Origin: Siphonodentalium dalli
Taxonomy: Eukaryota; Mollusca; Scaphopoda; Gadilida; Siphonodentaliidae
Length of the DNA stretch: 64,000 nucleotides
Assembly (NCBI GenBank): GCA_032622095.1
Contig: CP136067.1
Coordinates: forward strand, 120,129,030 to 120,193,029
Direction: 5' to 3'
Under the pieces are notes generated by a model. That model saw only the letters and a program-made list of their open reading frames with translations. It was not told the origin of the DNA and searched no databases. This document shows, piece by piece, positions 13,169-24,310 of the stretch (the stretch's first letter is position 1; every line of letters starts with the position of its first letter). The position numbers and the translations under genes were made by a program.

Positions 13169-13515
13169 CCCTGTGCCAATGCATTCTCTTATATATGCGA
13201 GTCGACCATAGGTCGCCTCGCATATATAAGAGAATGCATTGGCCTAACAATTTTTTTAAATAAATGTTTCTTACAATTTTTAGGACATAAAATAAAAAAC
13301 ATCCATTACCCTGCAGGGAGCCCCACACATATATAGAAGCATATAGAAGAGTGTCGTCTGCCCATCTTTGTCTGGGGCTCTGTATGGGTGAAATTATAAA
13401 ATGGTTAAAGAATACAAGAACAAATTATTAAAATTGTTAGGCCAATGCATTCTCTTATATATGCGAGGCGACCTATGGTCGACTCGCACATACAAGAGAA
13501 TGCATTGGCACAGGG
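13169..13515. mobile_element. TA-flanked MITE with palindromic TIRs, family D
   Basis: It starts TA then CCCTGTGCCAATGC (13169) and ends GCATTGGCACAGGG (13515) then TA. Each terminal repeat of about 80 bp is itself a 69-bp hairpin (13175-13243 and 13441-13509), in opposite sense. The middle contains a further inverted pair, GAGCCCCA ... TGGGGCTC (about 13318-13381). It sits in the CR1/L2-like LINE between A/T runs (TTTTTT-TA and TA-AAAAAA), which makes the TA duplication likely but not certain. Its core resembles the inner 231 bp of family A (57069-57299). Confidence 0.75.
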
Positions 13516-13619
13516 TAAAAAAAATCATGTTGAGTATTTTGATGATGGATGCTCTCGAACGGAGCTGTATGTTACTACTAGGAAATGCTGCATCGATGTG
13601 AGTTTTGGTGAAATATAAA

Positions 13620-14170
13620 TGTCATAATCTTCGATTTCGTCTAACAGCCTCAGACGTTTATGTCTGATGCTTCTTATGTTCAAACGAAAGATCTAGATCG
13701 TTTGATGAACGTCGTTGGATTGATCACGATTGTTGTCAGGACCAGGGTTAAGTTCTGAGGACCCACTGGTACAAGAAGTAATGTTAATAGCAAAATTAGT
13801 CTAATTGCGCTTATTCCAAACGGAATCGTGACTAAGCGAAATTTGGGTGGTGAAGACATACTTCTTTTCGGGAGACCATTTAATGTAGAGAACTGGAAAG
13901 TCCCTATTGAAATTCTCCACGATTTATATCAACTCCCACGAGAAATGGTGTGCAATGATCTTAATCACAAGATGTTTCAACAGGGACTGCCATAACAGTT
14001 CCATTCCGTCGCGAGGCCACAACCACAGCATAGCCGTAATTATATAATTGGTGCAAACAGAGATAGACATGAATAAATGTGCAAAAGAAATAGTAAAATA
14101 GCACACATTAGTTGGTGTGCACAACATAAATGGTCAATGTTATCCGAATAGCAAAGTTCAATATATCCCA
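13620..14170. other. No gene seen
   Basis: Short frames without recognisable motifs. The 5' end of the CR1/L2-like relic probably fades out here. Confidence 0.3.
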
Positions 14171-14179
14171 AACATACCA

Positions 14180-14760
14180 AATACATGTATTACCTTTATC
14201 CAATTGACCTTGACCCTATATGTCCGTTTGGTGGAAATTATTGGCACTACACGAGCTGACATAATTTCTTCAAACACAAAGCTCATCGGAATGCCAACTG
14301 TGGGCTTTTTCAAATGTTCTCCAAATATTTGATGCCGTTTCCATGCAACAACATAAAATGAGAAAAGTTGAAAAAGCCCCCCTCCAAACAGTTTCCACTA
14401 TATGTGAATATGTGGTTTCATGCTTTAGTTACTAAAGTAATAAAATCGTTTTTATATTTGGTCTGATGGTCTCTTAAAGGTAAATGAATCGTGACCACTA
14501 ATACTATACAAACTACAAAGGGTAGTACTTAAAATGTTATTATAATATGAGACAATTAACACAAAATATCACATTTTTCCAATGATCTTGACTTTAGCAA
14601 TTGTCCTTGACCTTATATGTCCTAGTGACCGAGTTCATTTGATGGACTATTAACGGCGATATGAGTTAACATAATTTATTCAAACAAGGCTCATTGGTTC
14701 TCAACAGGAGCCTTTTTCAACTTTTCTCCAAAAAACAGATTTTATCCCGATACAGGACCC
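14180..14760. repeat. Direct repeat of about 400 bp, two diverged copies
   Basis: A block TGACCTTGACCCTATATGTCC near 14204 continues through ACATAATTTCTTCAAACA and a GGCTTTTTCAA motif. It recurs near 14608 as TTGACCTTATATGTCC, ACATAATTTATTCAAACA and GCCTTTTTCAA. The spacing is about 400 bp. No coding content. Confidence 0.5.
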
Positions 14761-15089
14761 CCCCCCCCCTCACACCGGGCACCCCTACAAAAAAGTCACA
14801 TATAGCAAAGCAACATACATTTGATGTTTCATGCCTTAGTCACTAAAGTCACGAGTCAACCACTTAAGGGACCCCACTATAACAAGTTACCTTATTTGTC
14901 GTTGCTGGCTTTACTTGTGGTCGAAATTTATCCCCAAATTAATTTAGGATAGAACTGGTCGCCATGCGAACTGTTGCATGACATTTCGAACTCTCGCGAC
15001 GGCGTGTGAGCATGTCCATATATTACTGGAAGAAGATTATTGGAATATTTGCCAGGCCGCCAAATATTCGATATGGTGAAAGGTAACGG

Positions 15090-15215
15090 ATTAAAAAAAA
15101 ATCGAAATATGATAACTCTGAGGATAGGATCCTCGACTCAAATCAAATATTGTTTACCACCCGAAGCCGAAGAAATTGAAACATAGTGGCATTAAATCAG
15201 ATTATGCATCTTTAA
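15090..15215. repeat. Diverged fragment of MITE family C
   Basis: GACTCAAATCAAATATTGTT, ACCCGAAGCCGAAGAAATTG and a final CATTAAATCAGATTATG match the right half of the intact family C copy at 57663-57947 (CGAATCAAATATTGTTTACC, CCGAAGCCAAAAAAATAG). The terminal AGTACCTTTAA end has been lost. Confidence 0.45.
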
Positions 15216-15219
15216 GTAG

Positions 15220-15800
15220 GCATATTATATAGTCAAGTCTCATTATTAGTAACGAGCTACGATAGTATAACGGAGAAAACAACCGTATAAAACAAATTAT
15301 TCGAGATCGACATCGATGCTGTATCAAATCCACTAAATGGCAGCGAGAACAAAAAACCTTAGATTGTTTTCATAATGACAAAGCATTACTTTTGTGAGTT
15401 ATTCAAGAAGATATTAGACTTTCTGCATTGTTCACCGTCGTCTTCATTGATGGTAACGGAGAAACCCGCGATTGTTTGGACATCACGGCATCTGATTACT
15501 TTCGCGGCGAGATGATTCTCACAAAAACATGATACCCCATATCCACACCTTTTTCAATACAATTATCTCGGTGTACAAAGCTTCTAAAATGTGTACACAT
15601 GCATGGACATAATCAATTTGGGGGATAAGTAGCATTTACCACGACTTGTAACCAAATAAGGTTATCCACATATGTGTTATCACTTATAATGTATTTAAAT
15701 AGACACCGTGCATGTATATATTAATATAACTCACGATTCGCTTAGTGTGGGCATCTTCAAAATACGCTAAAACATCATTGAAATAAGTTAATATGTATTT
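15220..15800. other. No gene seen
   Basis: Unassigned sequence without long frames or clear repeats. Confidence 0.3.
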
Positions 15801-16330
15801 GTGGGTCGTAACTCTGATACAAATGTATGAACGGGCCTATTTAGCGAACTCGTCTCAGAAACTCCTCTTTTGAACTCGCATACCAAAAGTCTCTCAAATC
15901 CGTTAATAATTGTTCGAAATAAGCTCTGGACAACTGTTCGTGGGTGCTATAACCGCCAAACAAATGACTGTTGAAGGGCGATAACTGTTGTAAATGTACG
16001 GCCGGACCAAGTTTCCTAACTCTTTTCAGAAACTCATCTTGTGAACTCATATACATGTACCACAAATCTTTCAAATCCGTTGATAATTGTTCGAAATAAA
16101 CCATGGAAAACGTTTTCCTGGTAGCTAAACGTCAAAAATTGCAGTCAAAGGGCCGTAACTCTGATAAAAATTTACGACCGGGACTAGTTTGGGAACACGT
16201 TTCAGATACTCCTTTTGTGAACTCACATACCAAATCTTGGAATCCGTTGATAATTGTTCGATATAACACACGGACAAATTTCCGTGGGTGTTAAACGCAA
16301 AAAAATTATAATCAAAGGGCGTAGGTGTAG
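15800..16330. repeat. Tandem repeat, about 175-bp unit, three copies
   Basis: The phrases CAGAAACTCMTCTTTTGAACTC, AAATCCGTTRATAATTGTTCG and GGGCCGTAACTCTGATA recur at about 15847, 16017 and 16195. The frames running through it are repeat shadows. AAAGGGCCGTAACTCTG-like text is common in molluscan repeats. Confidence 0.6.
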
Positions 16331-16369
16331 GTTATGCAAATGACATGTAATCTATGGGCATGGGATGCT

Positions 16370-16475
16370 GAATATGTTTCTGAACTGATGAACTGACATG
16401 GCGGTCGGTCAAATTGTGCCCCCTCACATTATTTGGTTATGGCCAATCAATTACAAGTTATTTGCATCGGACTCT
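16370..16475. repeat. Solo copy of the unit tandemly repeated at 25.6-26.3 kb
   Basis: GAACTGACATGGCGGTCGG, TCAAATTGTGCCCC and ATTTGGTTATGGCC match the units at 25.74, 25.93 and 26.12 kb. Confidence 0.5.
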
Positions 16476-16484
16476 CTTCGTTAA

Positions 16485-16589
16485 GTAAAGGATAATGTTC
16501 GAAGCAGAGGGAATTCGGTAAAAGAATAGACGAGGGCTTGCCCGAGTCTATTCTTTACCGAATTCCCGACGCTGAGAATATTATCTGAC
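16485..16589. mobile_element. 105-bp TTAA-flanked foldback element
   Basis: TTAA (16481-16484) opens a palindrome GTAAAGGATAATGTTC...GAATATTATCTGAC closed by TTAA (16590-16593). The arms pair through GGGAATTCGGTA/TACCGAATTCCC and AGAATAGA/TCTATTCT around an apex CGAGGGCTTGCCCGAG. The apex is a short GGGC-TT-GCCC stem separated from the main arm by facing GA dinucleotides. Apices of similar form occur near 32470 and 42200. Confidence 0.7.
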
Positions 16590-16599
16590 TTAAAACCCA

Positions 16600-17015
16600 C
16601 TCATTGAATTGTCATTGGAGCCAACTATCCATTTTGTCTGACCCACATCTCTGCCTTGATTACCTGAGTACACGCCCACAGTTCAGCACGGACAGTTTGT
16701 GATGTCCGTGTTGTCCACGCCGAAAAGCAACACATTTCAATTATTATTTAATTCGAATTAGGACTCGCCAGTTGAGGGACGTTTCTTCCGAAGTTTGTCG
16801 TTGCGCCATGGATTCGGACACTGTATATGTGAGCAATATATTACTATCCAATTGTGTTTGTTTATTTTTTTTTCTTTCTTGATTTAAAGATGCCTCATCT
16901 AATTCGACATCAAATACGTTAACATTCCATAATAATTTATCAGGAAATAAAACATGAAAAATAATGGTACTGATGTAAAAACGCTCTTTATACAATGTGA
17001 TTTTTCGAATATCCT
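16600..17015. other. No gene seen
   Basis: Unassigned. A TAAAAACGCTCTTTAT stretch near 16977 echoes the AATAAAGAGCGTTTAT motif found in family B MITEs. Confidence 0.3.
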
Positions 17016-17019
17016 GGCG

Positions 17020-18485
17020 CCAACAACACGATACCTGGTAAAACCCCTGTCAGTTGCTGTAAGATATACAAATCGATCATCCTTCCAAGATCTCTTTATG
17101 GGTCTGAACTCTTGTGGCAATTAGGCAAGAGTGATACCGACCACCTGGAGAAAACTCACCGATTTTGTTTAAAGAACTTTCAGGTATTGCCTACGCGAGC
17201 AAGAACTGTTATTGTGGAGGGCGCAGTCGGTATACCATCTCTTATCACACTTATTGACAAAAGAAAGCTTTCTCTTATGGGCTCTCTATGCAGAGGAGAC
17301 CCCGAAAAAGCTTCATCACATATATTTCTCTTACGAATGCATGAATCCTTAAAGACACGGTTGGCCTTGGCGGTGGGTATCCTGTGAAAATATCTCCACC
17401 CGTCAAAACCCGCCACAAACAGAAAGAACATCAAAATGTAGATAGACTTTGTCCGTATACATATAAGAAATATCGCATAAACAGTATGTTATGGTCATAT
17501 GTTTGACCATTGTTATGTAAACAAAAGCTTAAAAAGTTACTTTTCTGGTGTTTGTTTATATTATGATGGTAAACATAAAGAGCGTTCTTTGTTGGTGAAT
17601 ACCTGATATGGAACTAATAAAGAGCGTTTATGCCATTTGTGTGTGATTAACCAGTAACATTGTGCTGTCTTCTGTAACACAATCAGGCTCTTGCTTAGGT
17701 AAAATATAGTAGGTCTTTGTGATAACATGCTGTTTACGCGATGGTCATGGTGTATATGAACGGATCTGTATGCGTTTTACTGTTTTTCTGTTTACGGTGT
17801 TTGGAACAAATATGAATATTTTCGACAATTAAGGCCGCACGTGCCTTTAACTAACACAATTCGCCCATCAAAGTCATTTTTGAATGAGCTATCCATAATC
17901 TTATTAAGATATGGTTTACTTGATTTCCTTACGAACTTTGCTAATGATAATACCTTCCCAACTAAAGATAGTTGGAAGAATCTGGTAAATGTAGCCATTG
18001 ATACAAAGTATAGTGAAAGTTGGAAAACCACAATTTCTAGTGATCCGTGGCTATATATTTTCAGTCAAATTCAAAGTGAATTTTCGCTGTCATTTTTATG
18101 GCGCGTATGCCGTGCGCATCCTCAATTCAAAGAAAATTTTCTTCAGGTGGGAAGAATAATATCACAAACAACATATGACCAAAAAGGAGTGTGTGATGCG
18201 TGTCTGCATCCGTATATACACAAAGTAATGCACATATTGTTCGATTGTCCAGCAATTTGCGAAACTCGAAATGTTATATGGTACAAGATAATAGATCTCT
18301 TTGGGATCAATTTCTATATTATGCTGGACAATCTGAACACACCAGAACTTGCAGCAATATTTTTGGGCCACATACCTGACATTGCTGATAACTTGATACC
18401 ATTTCTTGATAAATACAAATTTGTCACATTTTTCGTTATAAACACAGCAAAATTATGGGAAAATTATAGTAAACTAACGCAATAA
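17020..18485 (+). pseudogene. 3' part of a non-LTR retrotransposon ORF, split by a MITE
   Basis: The first part (17060-17352) encodes LPRSLYGSELLWQLG, then LEKTHRFCLKNFQVLPTRAR and LITLIDKRKLSLMGSLCRGD. The second (17847-18485) encodes NELSIILLRYGLLDFLTNFA, DSWKNLVNVAI, FLWRVCRAHP, and a CX2C...HX4C-like knuckle (CDACLHPYIH then ILFDC, about 18197-18250), ending with a TAA at 18483-18485. This is the region after the RT palm of a LINE; the catalytic part is absent (5' truncation). The 494-bp insert between the parts is MITE family B; deleting it with one TTAA gives continuous coding in the same frame. A relative lies on the minus strand at 54466-55460. Confidence 0.72.
17353..17846. mobile_element. 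TTAA-flanked MITE, family B copy 1
   Basis: It has TTAA at 17349-17352 and 17847-17850. The left end is AGACACGGTTGGCCTTGG and the right end (opposite strand) AGGCACGTGCGGCCTTAA. The interior matches copy 2 (58126-58644) along its whole length: CGTCAWAAMCCGYCAYAAAC-type start, GTTATGTAAACAAAAGC, GGTAAACATAAAGAGCGTT, TTGTGTGTGATTAACCA. It has no coding. A TTAA duplication with an AGG-type terminus would suit a Kolobok-like or piggyBac-like source. Confidence 0.82.
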
Positions 18486-18499
18486 TTTGTTTGGCGCAT

Positions 18500-18880
18500 C
18501 GTGGTGCCGAATTGATTAACAGTAGTCCGCTTAGAGAATTTTTTCGGCCAGACGATTTCATCTGGTCGTGGACTTTCGTTGCGAGTATAACCATTAAGTA
18601 CTTGTTTCTCGCATCTTGCACGAAAACTTACGTACTGTTAGACTGGATTCTCTGGTCGCCATCCTGTTGTAAATGGACGGGGACCTGTGGTATGTAGTGA
18701 GTATTACATAGAGTCAATACTAACCGAACACAAAAATTATTATGCTGATAGCCCACGAACGGAGACGGTACAATTCCAAAAATGAAACAAGCTCATTGCT
18801 TTTCTTAAACGTTGTCACTTTATCTTACATCCTAATTCATATACTCGCCGCAAGCTATAGATCCGGCCCGGTCCCCTCTT
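18500..18880. other. No gene seen
   Basis: Short frames only, between the LINE 3' end and the simple repeat. Confidence 0.3.
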
Positions 18881-18889
18881 GACTTATTG

Positions 18890-19350
18890 ATTTTGTGTTG
18901 TGTGAACGTGTGTGTCACCGTGTGTGCATACTTGTATATGTGCATATGTATATGGATAGGTGAAACGAGTATATGTGGATATTGCTGACTGTGCATGTTT
19001 GCACGTATATACGTACGTGTATATGTGTGGCTGTATATCTGTATCCAGGAACGTGTAGGTATGTAATAGGTTTGTATGTATGAATGTATGGATTGATGCA
19101 TATGTATGTATGTATTTATGTACGTACGTCAGGTGTGCGTTTCTTTGCGAGTGTTGGCCAGCATGTGAGGGGTTAATGCGGTTGTGTGCATGGATGGATG
19201 TATACATGCCTCAGGCAGGTGTATATCGATGTATGCATGATTGGATGCATATATGCACGCGAATGAGCGTATATGTAAGTACGTAATACATGTACGATGG
19301 CCGGAATGTGCATCTGAACGATTGTGTGCACCTATGTATTTGTAAATACG
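18890..19350. repeat. Degenerate TG/TATG-rich simple repeat
   Basis: A 460-bp tract of TGTATATG, TGTGTG and GTATGTATG variants. Its reverse frames give histidine/threonine/tyrosine-rich peptides that are products of the simple repeat. Confidence 0.8.
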
Positions 19351-19689
19351 TTATTTACATGAAGGGTAATCTTTGTTGCTGATAAGACTTATCTTTCTGT
19401 CGTACTGTTCTTTGTTCACGAGTTTGTAAAACAATATATAATATGTATGTTTATCCACTCTTCGTTATCGGAGGATTAAAGATATATATATATATTATTA
19501 ATAAATCGAAAGCACACAAGAAGCTTGCATAAACGGGTTTACTGATTCTTTCTCATTGTTGTCTTGTGTAGAATATGCACGCATAGAAGTATTATAGTGT
19601 TCAATTGTATGGGGTATTTTGAATTTCCAATTATCAGAAAGAAACCTACATGATGTACTTGCTTGAATTTTAAGTATCATCCTGTGGTT

Positions 19690-20250
19690 TATACACAGGG
19701 GCGTGGCTAGACGTGACTCAGAACAACATGACAATTTAATTTCGCACACCAACCCCCTTCATGTTGTTTCAACCTGAAAAGTATCATAACATTTCCAGTT
19801 ATTGGACAATTCTTACATGACATGGGCCACCCCCGTTGTTAGCAATTTCCCAACGTGTGATTTCCAAATATTCACTCACCACGATGACCTTACATGTACC
19901 TTTAAGTATCACCCACATAAGTTAACAAATGGTTAGTGCGCAAATGTATAACATGTATTATCTTTTCTTCGAAACGGCATACAATCGCGTAAATAGTGAT
20001 TATATATCGTTCCAATATATAGTTGATTAGTCACCAGCGACGTGGCTAGAGGGCTCCTGTGATTTTTCGGCTGCATCCCGCCCCTTTTAACCAGACCGAG
20101 CTCGCAATGTCGTGTAATTTCATTTGCTCCCACCCCGTGGTTTGGAATTTATTAACTGTACCAATTGTGGGGAGGAATCATGAAACAATTTGAGAAATGA
20201 GCCTGAAATCTGTAAAATCCTAGCATCTATAAAAAAAAGTCTAACTCCAT
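19690..20250. repeat. Fragments with CGTGGCTAGA ends, related to the 39-kb element
   Basis: CAGGGGCGTGGCTAGACG at 19697 and CAGCGACGTGGCTAGAGGG at 20035 resemble the terminus CAGGGACGTGGTTAGAGGG of the 38987-40089 element. The phrase AAATCCTAGCATCTA near 20215 also recurs in that element (39350). Ends and target duplications could not be fixed here. Confidence 0.45.
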
Positions 20251-20259
20251 GAAAACTCA

Positions 20260-21050
20260 GGCCTCGATTTGTTTTGTTTTGTTTTTAAATTCAGTTGATA
20301 ATGGGTGTTGTATGCCAGCATTAAACATGGGATTTTCGCAGTGAGTAAATGTGCACACAATTTGTTTTCAAACACCAAAACCTCGTTTTAACTGGATCGC
20401 TGATGTTCAACAACGACACTTTCCATGCATTATGCATACTTATGTGAACAGTACTGTAACATTGCTAGTCATTTTATCGCCAAATATTGCTTAATCTCGG
20501 TTCTGTTGACCATTTACCAAATAGATTGTATCGATTGTAAAACGACTCGTGCTTCAAGAAAAGTAAAAAAAAACCGCATGATCACTTTATCCATGTCTTA
20601 TCGACAATCAACACAAGAATAAAACCAATCCATTGTTCAACATTTTCTCTTGGTGATAATGATTTTACAGACCAACGCGAACGCCTTACGTATGTTCACC
20701 CTAAAATGTTCAAGTTCGGCCCACATGTTAGATCATACCATGAATCTTTACTCTGGCTATAGTCCAGGAGATCGACACCAAGAAATAACAAATGTTGCTC
20801 ATTTTGACGGACAAGTGCTATCCAGTCTAATTTTGTAGTAAAATATATGTAGATTACGAAAATCCATGATAGCAGTGGTGAATTTGTAGCTTAATTGGCG
20901 AAAAACATGTTTGTATTGACCTACCCGACGACCGAAAATAGAAGAATTTTCCGGCGACGTCATAGTACTACTAGTATTCCGGGAACTTATATTGCACCCC
21001 TTGGGACTTAACTTCTCCCCACTTATTTTGTTCCTTATTATGTCCTTCAA
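20260..21050. other. No gene seen
   Basis: Unassigned sequence, no supported exon. Confidence 0.3.
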
Positions 21051-21094
21051 CTTTTAAGCAATGTTAACAAGAACAAAAAGTGGCCATATAGACT

Positions 21095-21485
21095 CCAGAT
21101 AAAATGGCGTCCATCATGGCCGCTGTTTTTCAGACCAGACTCTAAGTCAGTTTTATGCAAATTATAGCGGTAAAAATCTTGTAAAATGTATACAAATGTA
21201 TATATTTTCGTGAAGGTAAGACATGATGTCACTTTTTGGGGCAAAATTGAAACTCACCATCCAAGATGGCCACAAAATTGCCGCCGGAAGTTGAAAATAT
21301 TACTTTTTTTTACAAATATCTTCTAGATCGATTCATGCTGTTTGGAATTGGGATTCTAGTCATATTTTAACAAGAAATGAACATAACTTTGTAATGTAAG
21401 TGATGCATATGAATATTCCAACTCAGTGGACCCAAAATTCTTACTTTGGCTCAAAATGGCCGCCAAAATATGGAAAATGGTAAAT
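21095..21485. repeat. Fragment of the GATGGC-block repeat class
   Basis: AAAATGGCGTCCATCATGGC, CCAAGATGGCCACAAAATTG and CAAAATGGCCGCCAAAATATGG occur within 390 bp, separated by text like that of the 2.6-7.3 kb element. The 132-codon frame starting at 21426 begins MDPKFLLWLKMAAKIW, which is only this repeat translated. Confidence 0.5.
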
Positions 21486-21789
21486 ATTGCCCCAGCATGT
21501 CCTGCAATCGATTACAAGTTGTGGATGATGTACACAATTGGCTATTATGCCTTCTATACATTGAATACTAACATGTCTGATGTACCATGGTTAATTGTTA
21601 CTATTGTCACCACTGACATCACCAAAATACTGGACTTTTCTCTCAAAAACTTAAATATCGGCAAAAATATACTTTTCATGTTTGGACTATTTTTTCAATT
21701 AAAATGTAACTATCTTTGGGTTGAAAGGTATTTATTGTTTTGGTCTATCTTAAATGTGTCACACTGCCGTATTTATAGACCAAATTATT

Positions 21790-22775
21790 CGCCCGATTTT
21801 GACAGAACTGTATACTCTCATTAAGTAGACATGGATAAACTTTTTATATGCAGCCTGTGTCAGGGAGGACGCAGTTATATAGGAGTGGGTGTAATATAGT
21901 GTGTCATGTTGACGTATTTCTCGATGGGTTAATATATAATGCTATGCTAATTATGGTCTGAAATTACTAATATCGAGATTTCTGGTGACCATTCAACGAT
22001 TGATACCATTTGATGTCCCGATGGGGTATATTCTTGGAGTTCTGACATGTCACGAAGGTTCGGTACATGTCACGAAGCTTCAGTACATAGGATGAAAAAC
22101 CGCCACAGATTTTGGGTTAATGATGCAAGGTCACATTTTTCGCCAAAACTATATACTTTCATTAAGTAGACATGGATAAACGTCTTGTATGTAGCACTGT
22201 GTCAGGGCTGAAGCAGTTATATAGGGTGGGTGTAATATAGTGTGTCATTTTGACATAATTACACCATGGATTAATACATATTTCTATGATAGCTACGATC
22301 TGAAATGACTGATATCGAAGTTTATGGTGACCATTCAACGTTTGATGCCATTTGACGGTACGTGTCACGAAGCTTCGGTAAATTGGATGAAAAATCGCCA
22401 CAGATTTGGGGTTAACGATGCGAGGTCACATTTTTCACCAGATTTTGACGGAACTGTATAGTCTCATTAAAGAGACATCGATAATCTTCTTACATGTAGC
22501 CCTGTGTCAGAGAGGGAGCAGTTATATAGGGGTGGGTGTAATATAGTGTGTCATTGTGACATATTCCTCGATGGGTTAATATCGATGCTAATTATGATCT
22601 GAAATTATTAATATCCGGGTTTCTGGTCACCATTCAACGTTTGTTATCGGTGCCATATGATGTCCAGTGGTGGTATATTCCTGGAGTTCTGACACGTCAC
22701 GAAGCTTCGGTACATGGCACGAAGCTTCCGTACATTGGATGAAAACCCGCCACAGGTTTGGGTTTAAGAATACAT
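21790..22775. repeat. Tandem repeat, units of about 306-340 bp, three copies
   Basis: CTCATTAAGTAGACATGGAT, CAGTTATATAGG, GGTGTAATATAGTGTGTCAT, GGTGACCATTCAACG and CACGAAGCTTCGGTACAT recur in order from about 21805, 22148 and 22454. The short motif GTCACGAAGCTTCGGTAC is itself repeated within each unit. Confidence 0.75.
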
Positions 22776-22779
22776 TGTC

Positions 22780-23870
22780 AATTTGTTTGTCACAGCGCTG
22801 GGGGATAAGTACCCAGGGCCACATGATTCTTCTTATTTCGATATTACTGTATACTGTTATTAATAACGATACACCTTGATTAACTTCATGTTGAATGAAG
22901 CAGTCACAGTATAATTTTCTATTATTGAACATTTAACTTGAATGTCACGAATAATCGGTACATTCGTGTTTTTGTTTCGACGCCGACTGTATGCATACAT
23001 CTGATTTAAATATAGTAATATATGAATAATAATTAATGTACCGAAGCTTCGTATCTATAGGTTACAAACACCTAATTATTTTCCACAGATGACAGTGTTA
23101 ACTAAAAGTCCCTCCGGCCATGGGTTAAGCCTATTTGAACTTCAAGTGGTCAATTTTTCCTTAGAACGTCATCCGTTGCACCAGTATGTGACAACAAACG
23201 CGCCCTTTTCGGTATTTTTTTCAAACGATAATCTTGCATTTCTACAACTACCCCATTTACTGCACATAAATCAGCAGCATAAAAATATCCAGACCCCTTC
23301 CATATTTCCCTCAATGATAAACAACCAATCAGCAGCCAGATTTTTTTGTTATGCTGACTCGAGTTTCCCTACACAAATTCAAGAAGCGTAACTCTATATA
23401 ATTAGTTGCTTGTAACATATTGTAAAGAAAATCGAACTTTGATCGTGTAAACCGCACCAATTTTACAAAAACAGCTTTACTGTGTGATACGATAGAAATA
23501 TAGGAGTCATTGGACATCTATTATCTCACTGTGGTCCTTTAACCCACATACCCCGTTTTAAAATTTATTTGGGTAAGAAATAACACCGATACTCTATTCC
23601 TGATAACCATGGAAGCACAGTTTAGTAGAAAGATACTAATAGTCTCATGTCATGGTTGTCATATAAATATATATTTCACAGTGCTGCACAGTGTCGCATG
23701 CCCATGTCCATCCGCTCTCTAATGGGAATATTATGACCACAAATGTGATCACACCCAAAATTCTGGGTTTTTCATCATAATTTAATGTGTAAAATCCGAC
23801 TCGCGTGCATAACGCACACGATAGAAAGGCATATGTATAAGTTTTGAAAACTAGTTACGTATATCTACCA
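22780..23870. other. No gene seen
   Basis: Unassigned. The 100-codon frame at 23089-23391 has no recognisable motif or splice context. Confidence 0.3.
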
Positions 23871-24310
23871 TACGCCTTAAGAAATTGATCTAATTTTGAA
23901 CAGTACAATGTTTAATTGGATTTGAATTAGACCCCCCTCAACTGAGAAAACAAGTAGAAACCTTCTTAAATCCATTTAAAAACATTGTAGAAGACAAGTT
24001 GTAAATTATTTAACACTATTAAAATAATTAATGGCGAATTTAACCTTTAAAATCATACTAAGATGAATTGGTTACAATTTGGACGATTTTGCATAACAAA
24101 TTTAAAAAAAAAATGGTAAAAAAAAATAAAAAAAAAATGATTCTTTTAATTTTTTTTTAGCACGATTAGTTATTTAACATTATTAACACAATTACTATTC
24201 AACTTAATCACCAAAATCATACTAAAATGAAATGGTTACAAATTGAAAAATTTCCTCTAAAAACGTAGAAAAATGCCCAAAAATTCGCAAAAACCAATGA
24301 AGGCTACAAA
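23870..24310. repeat. A-rich low-complexity tract with a duplicated phrase
   Basis: Runs of A and T (24100-24165) surround two versions of an AATTAACCACYAAAATCATACTAARATGAAWTGGTTACAA-like phrase (near 24045 and 24200), spaced about 160 bp. No coding content. Confidence 0.5.

Larger units (their letters stand above)
8730..13620 (-). pseudogene. CR1/L2-like LINE reverse transcriptase relic, broken by three insertions
   Basis: Minus-strand coding pieces lie at 13517-13620 (uncertain), 12827-13166, 12300-12427 and 8730-9323. In order they give the start of the reverse transcriptase (KLNKASGNDGITVKMI), then FPTRWKQANVIPIYKK and a SLLP motif, then SKIMEKIVLKYL, FQYQSGFVPGHSTTFQL, and the catalytic MYADDT motif at about 8874-8885. 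This order and these motifs fit the CR1/L2 (Jockey group) non-LTR family. The pieces join in sense once a MITE (12428-12826), a second MITE (13169-13515) and a whole LINE (9324-12283) are removed. Lesions include an in-frame stop between SLLP and LSKIMEK and a frameshift at the poly-G run near 13107-13121. Endonuclease and ORF1 were not found; the C-terminal end fades after about 8730. Confidence 0.75.

Noticed and set aside
18884-19207. Histidine/threonine/tyrosine-rich frames
   Set aside because: Products of the TG/TATG simple repeat.
21426-21824. 132-codon frame beginning in a GATGGCCGCC block
   Set aside because: The start is repeat sequence and the rest has no recognisable motif; its end overlaps a non-coding tandem repeat.
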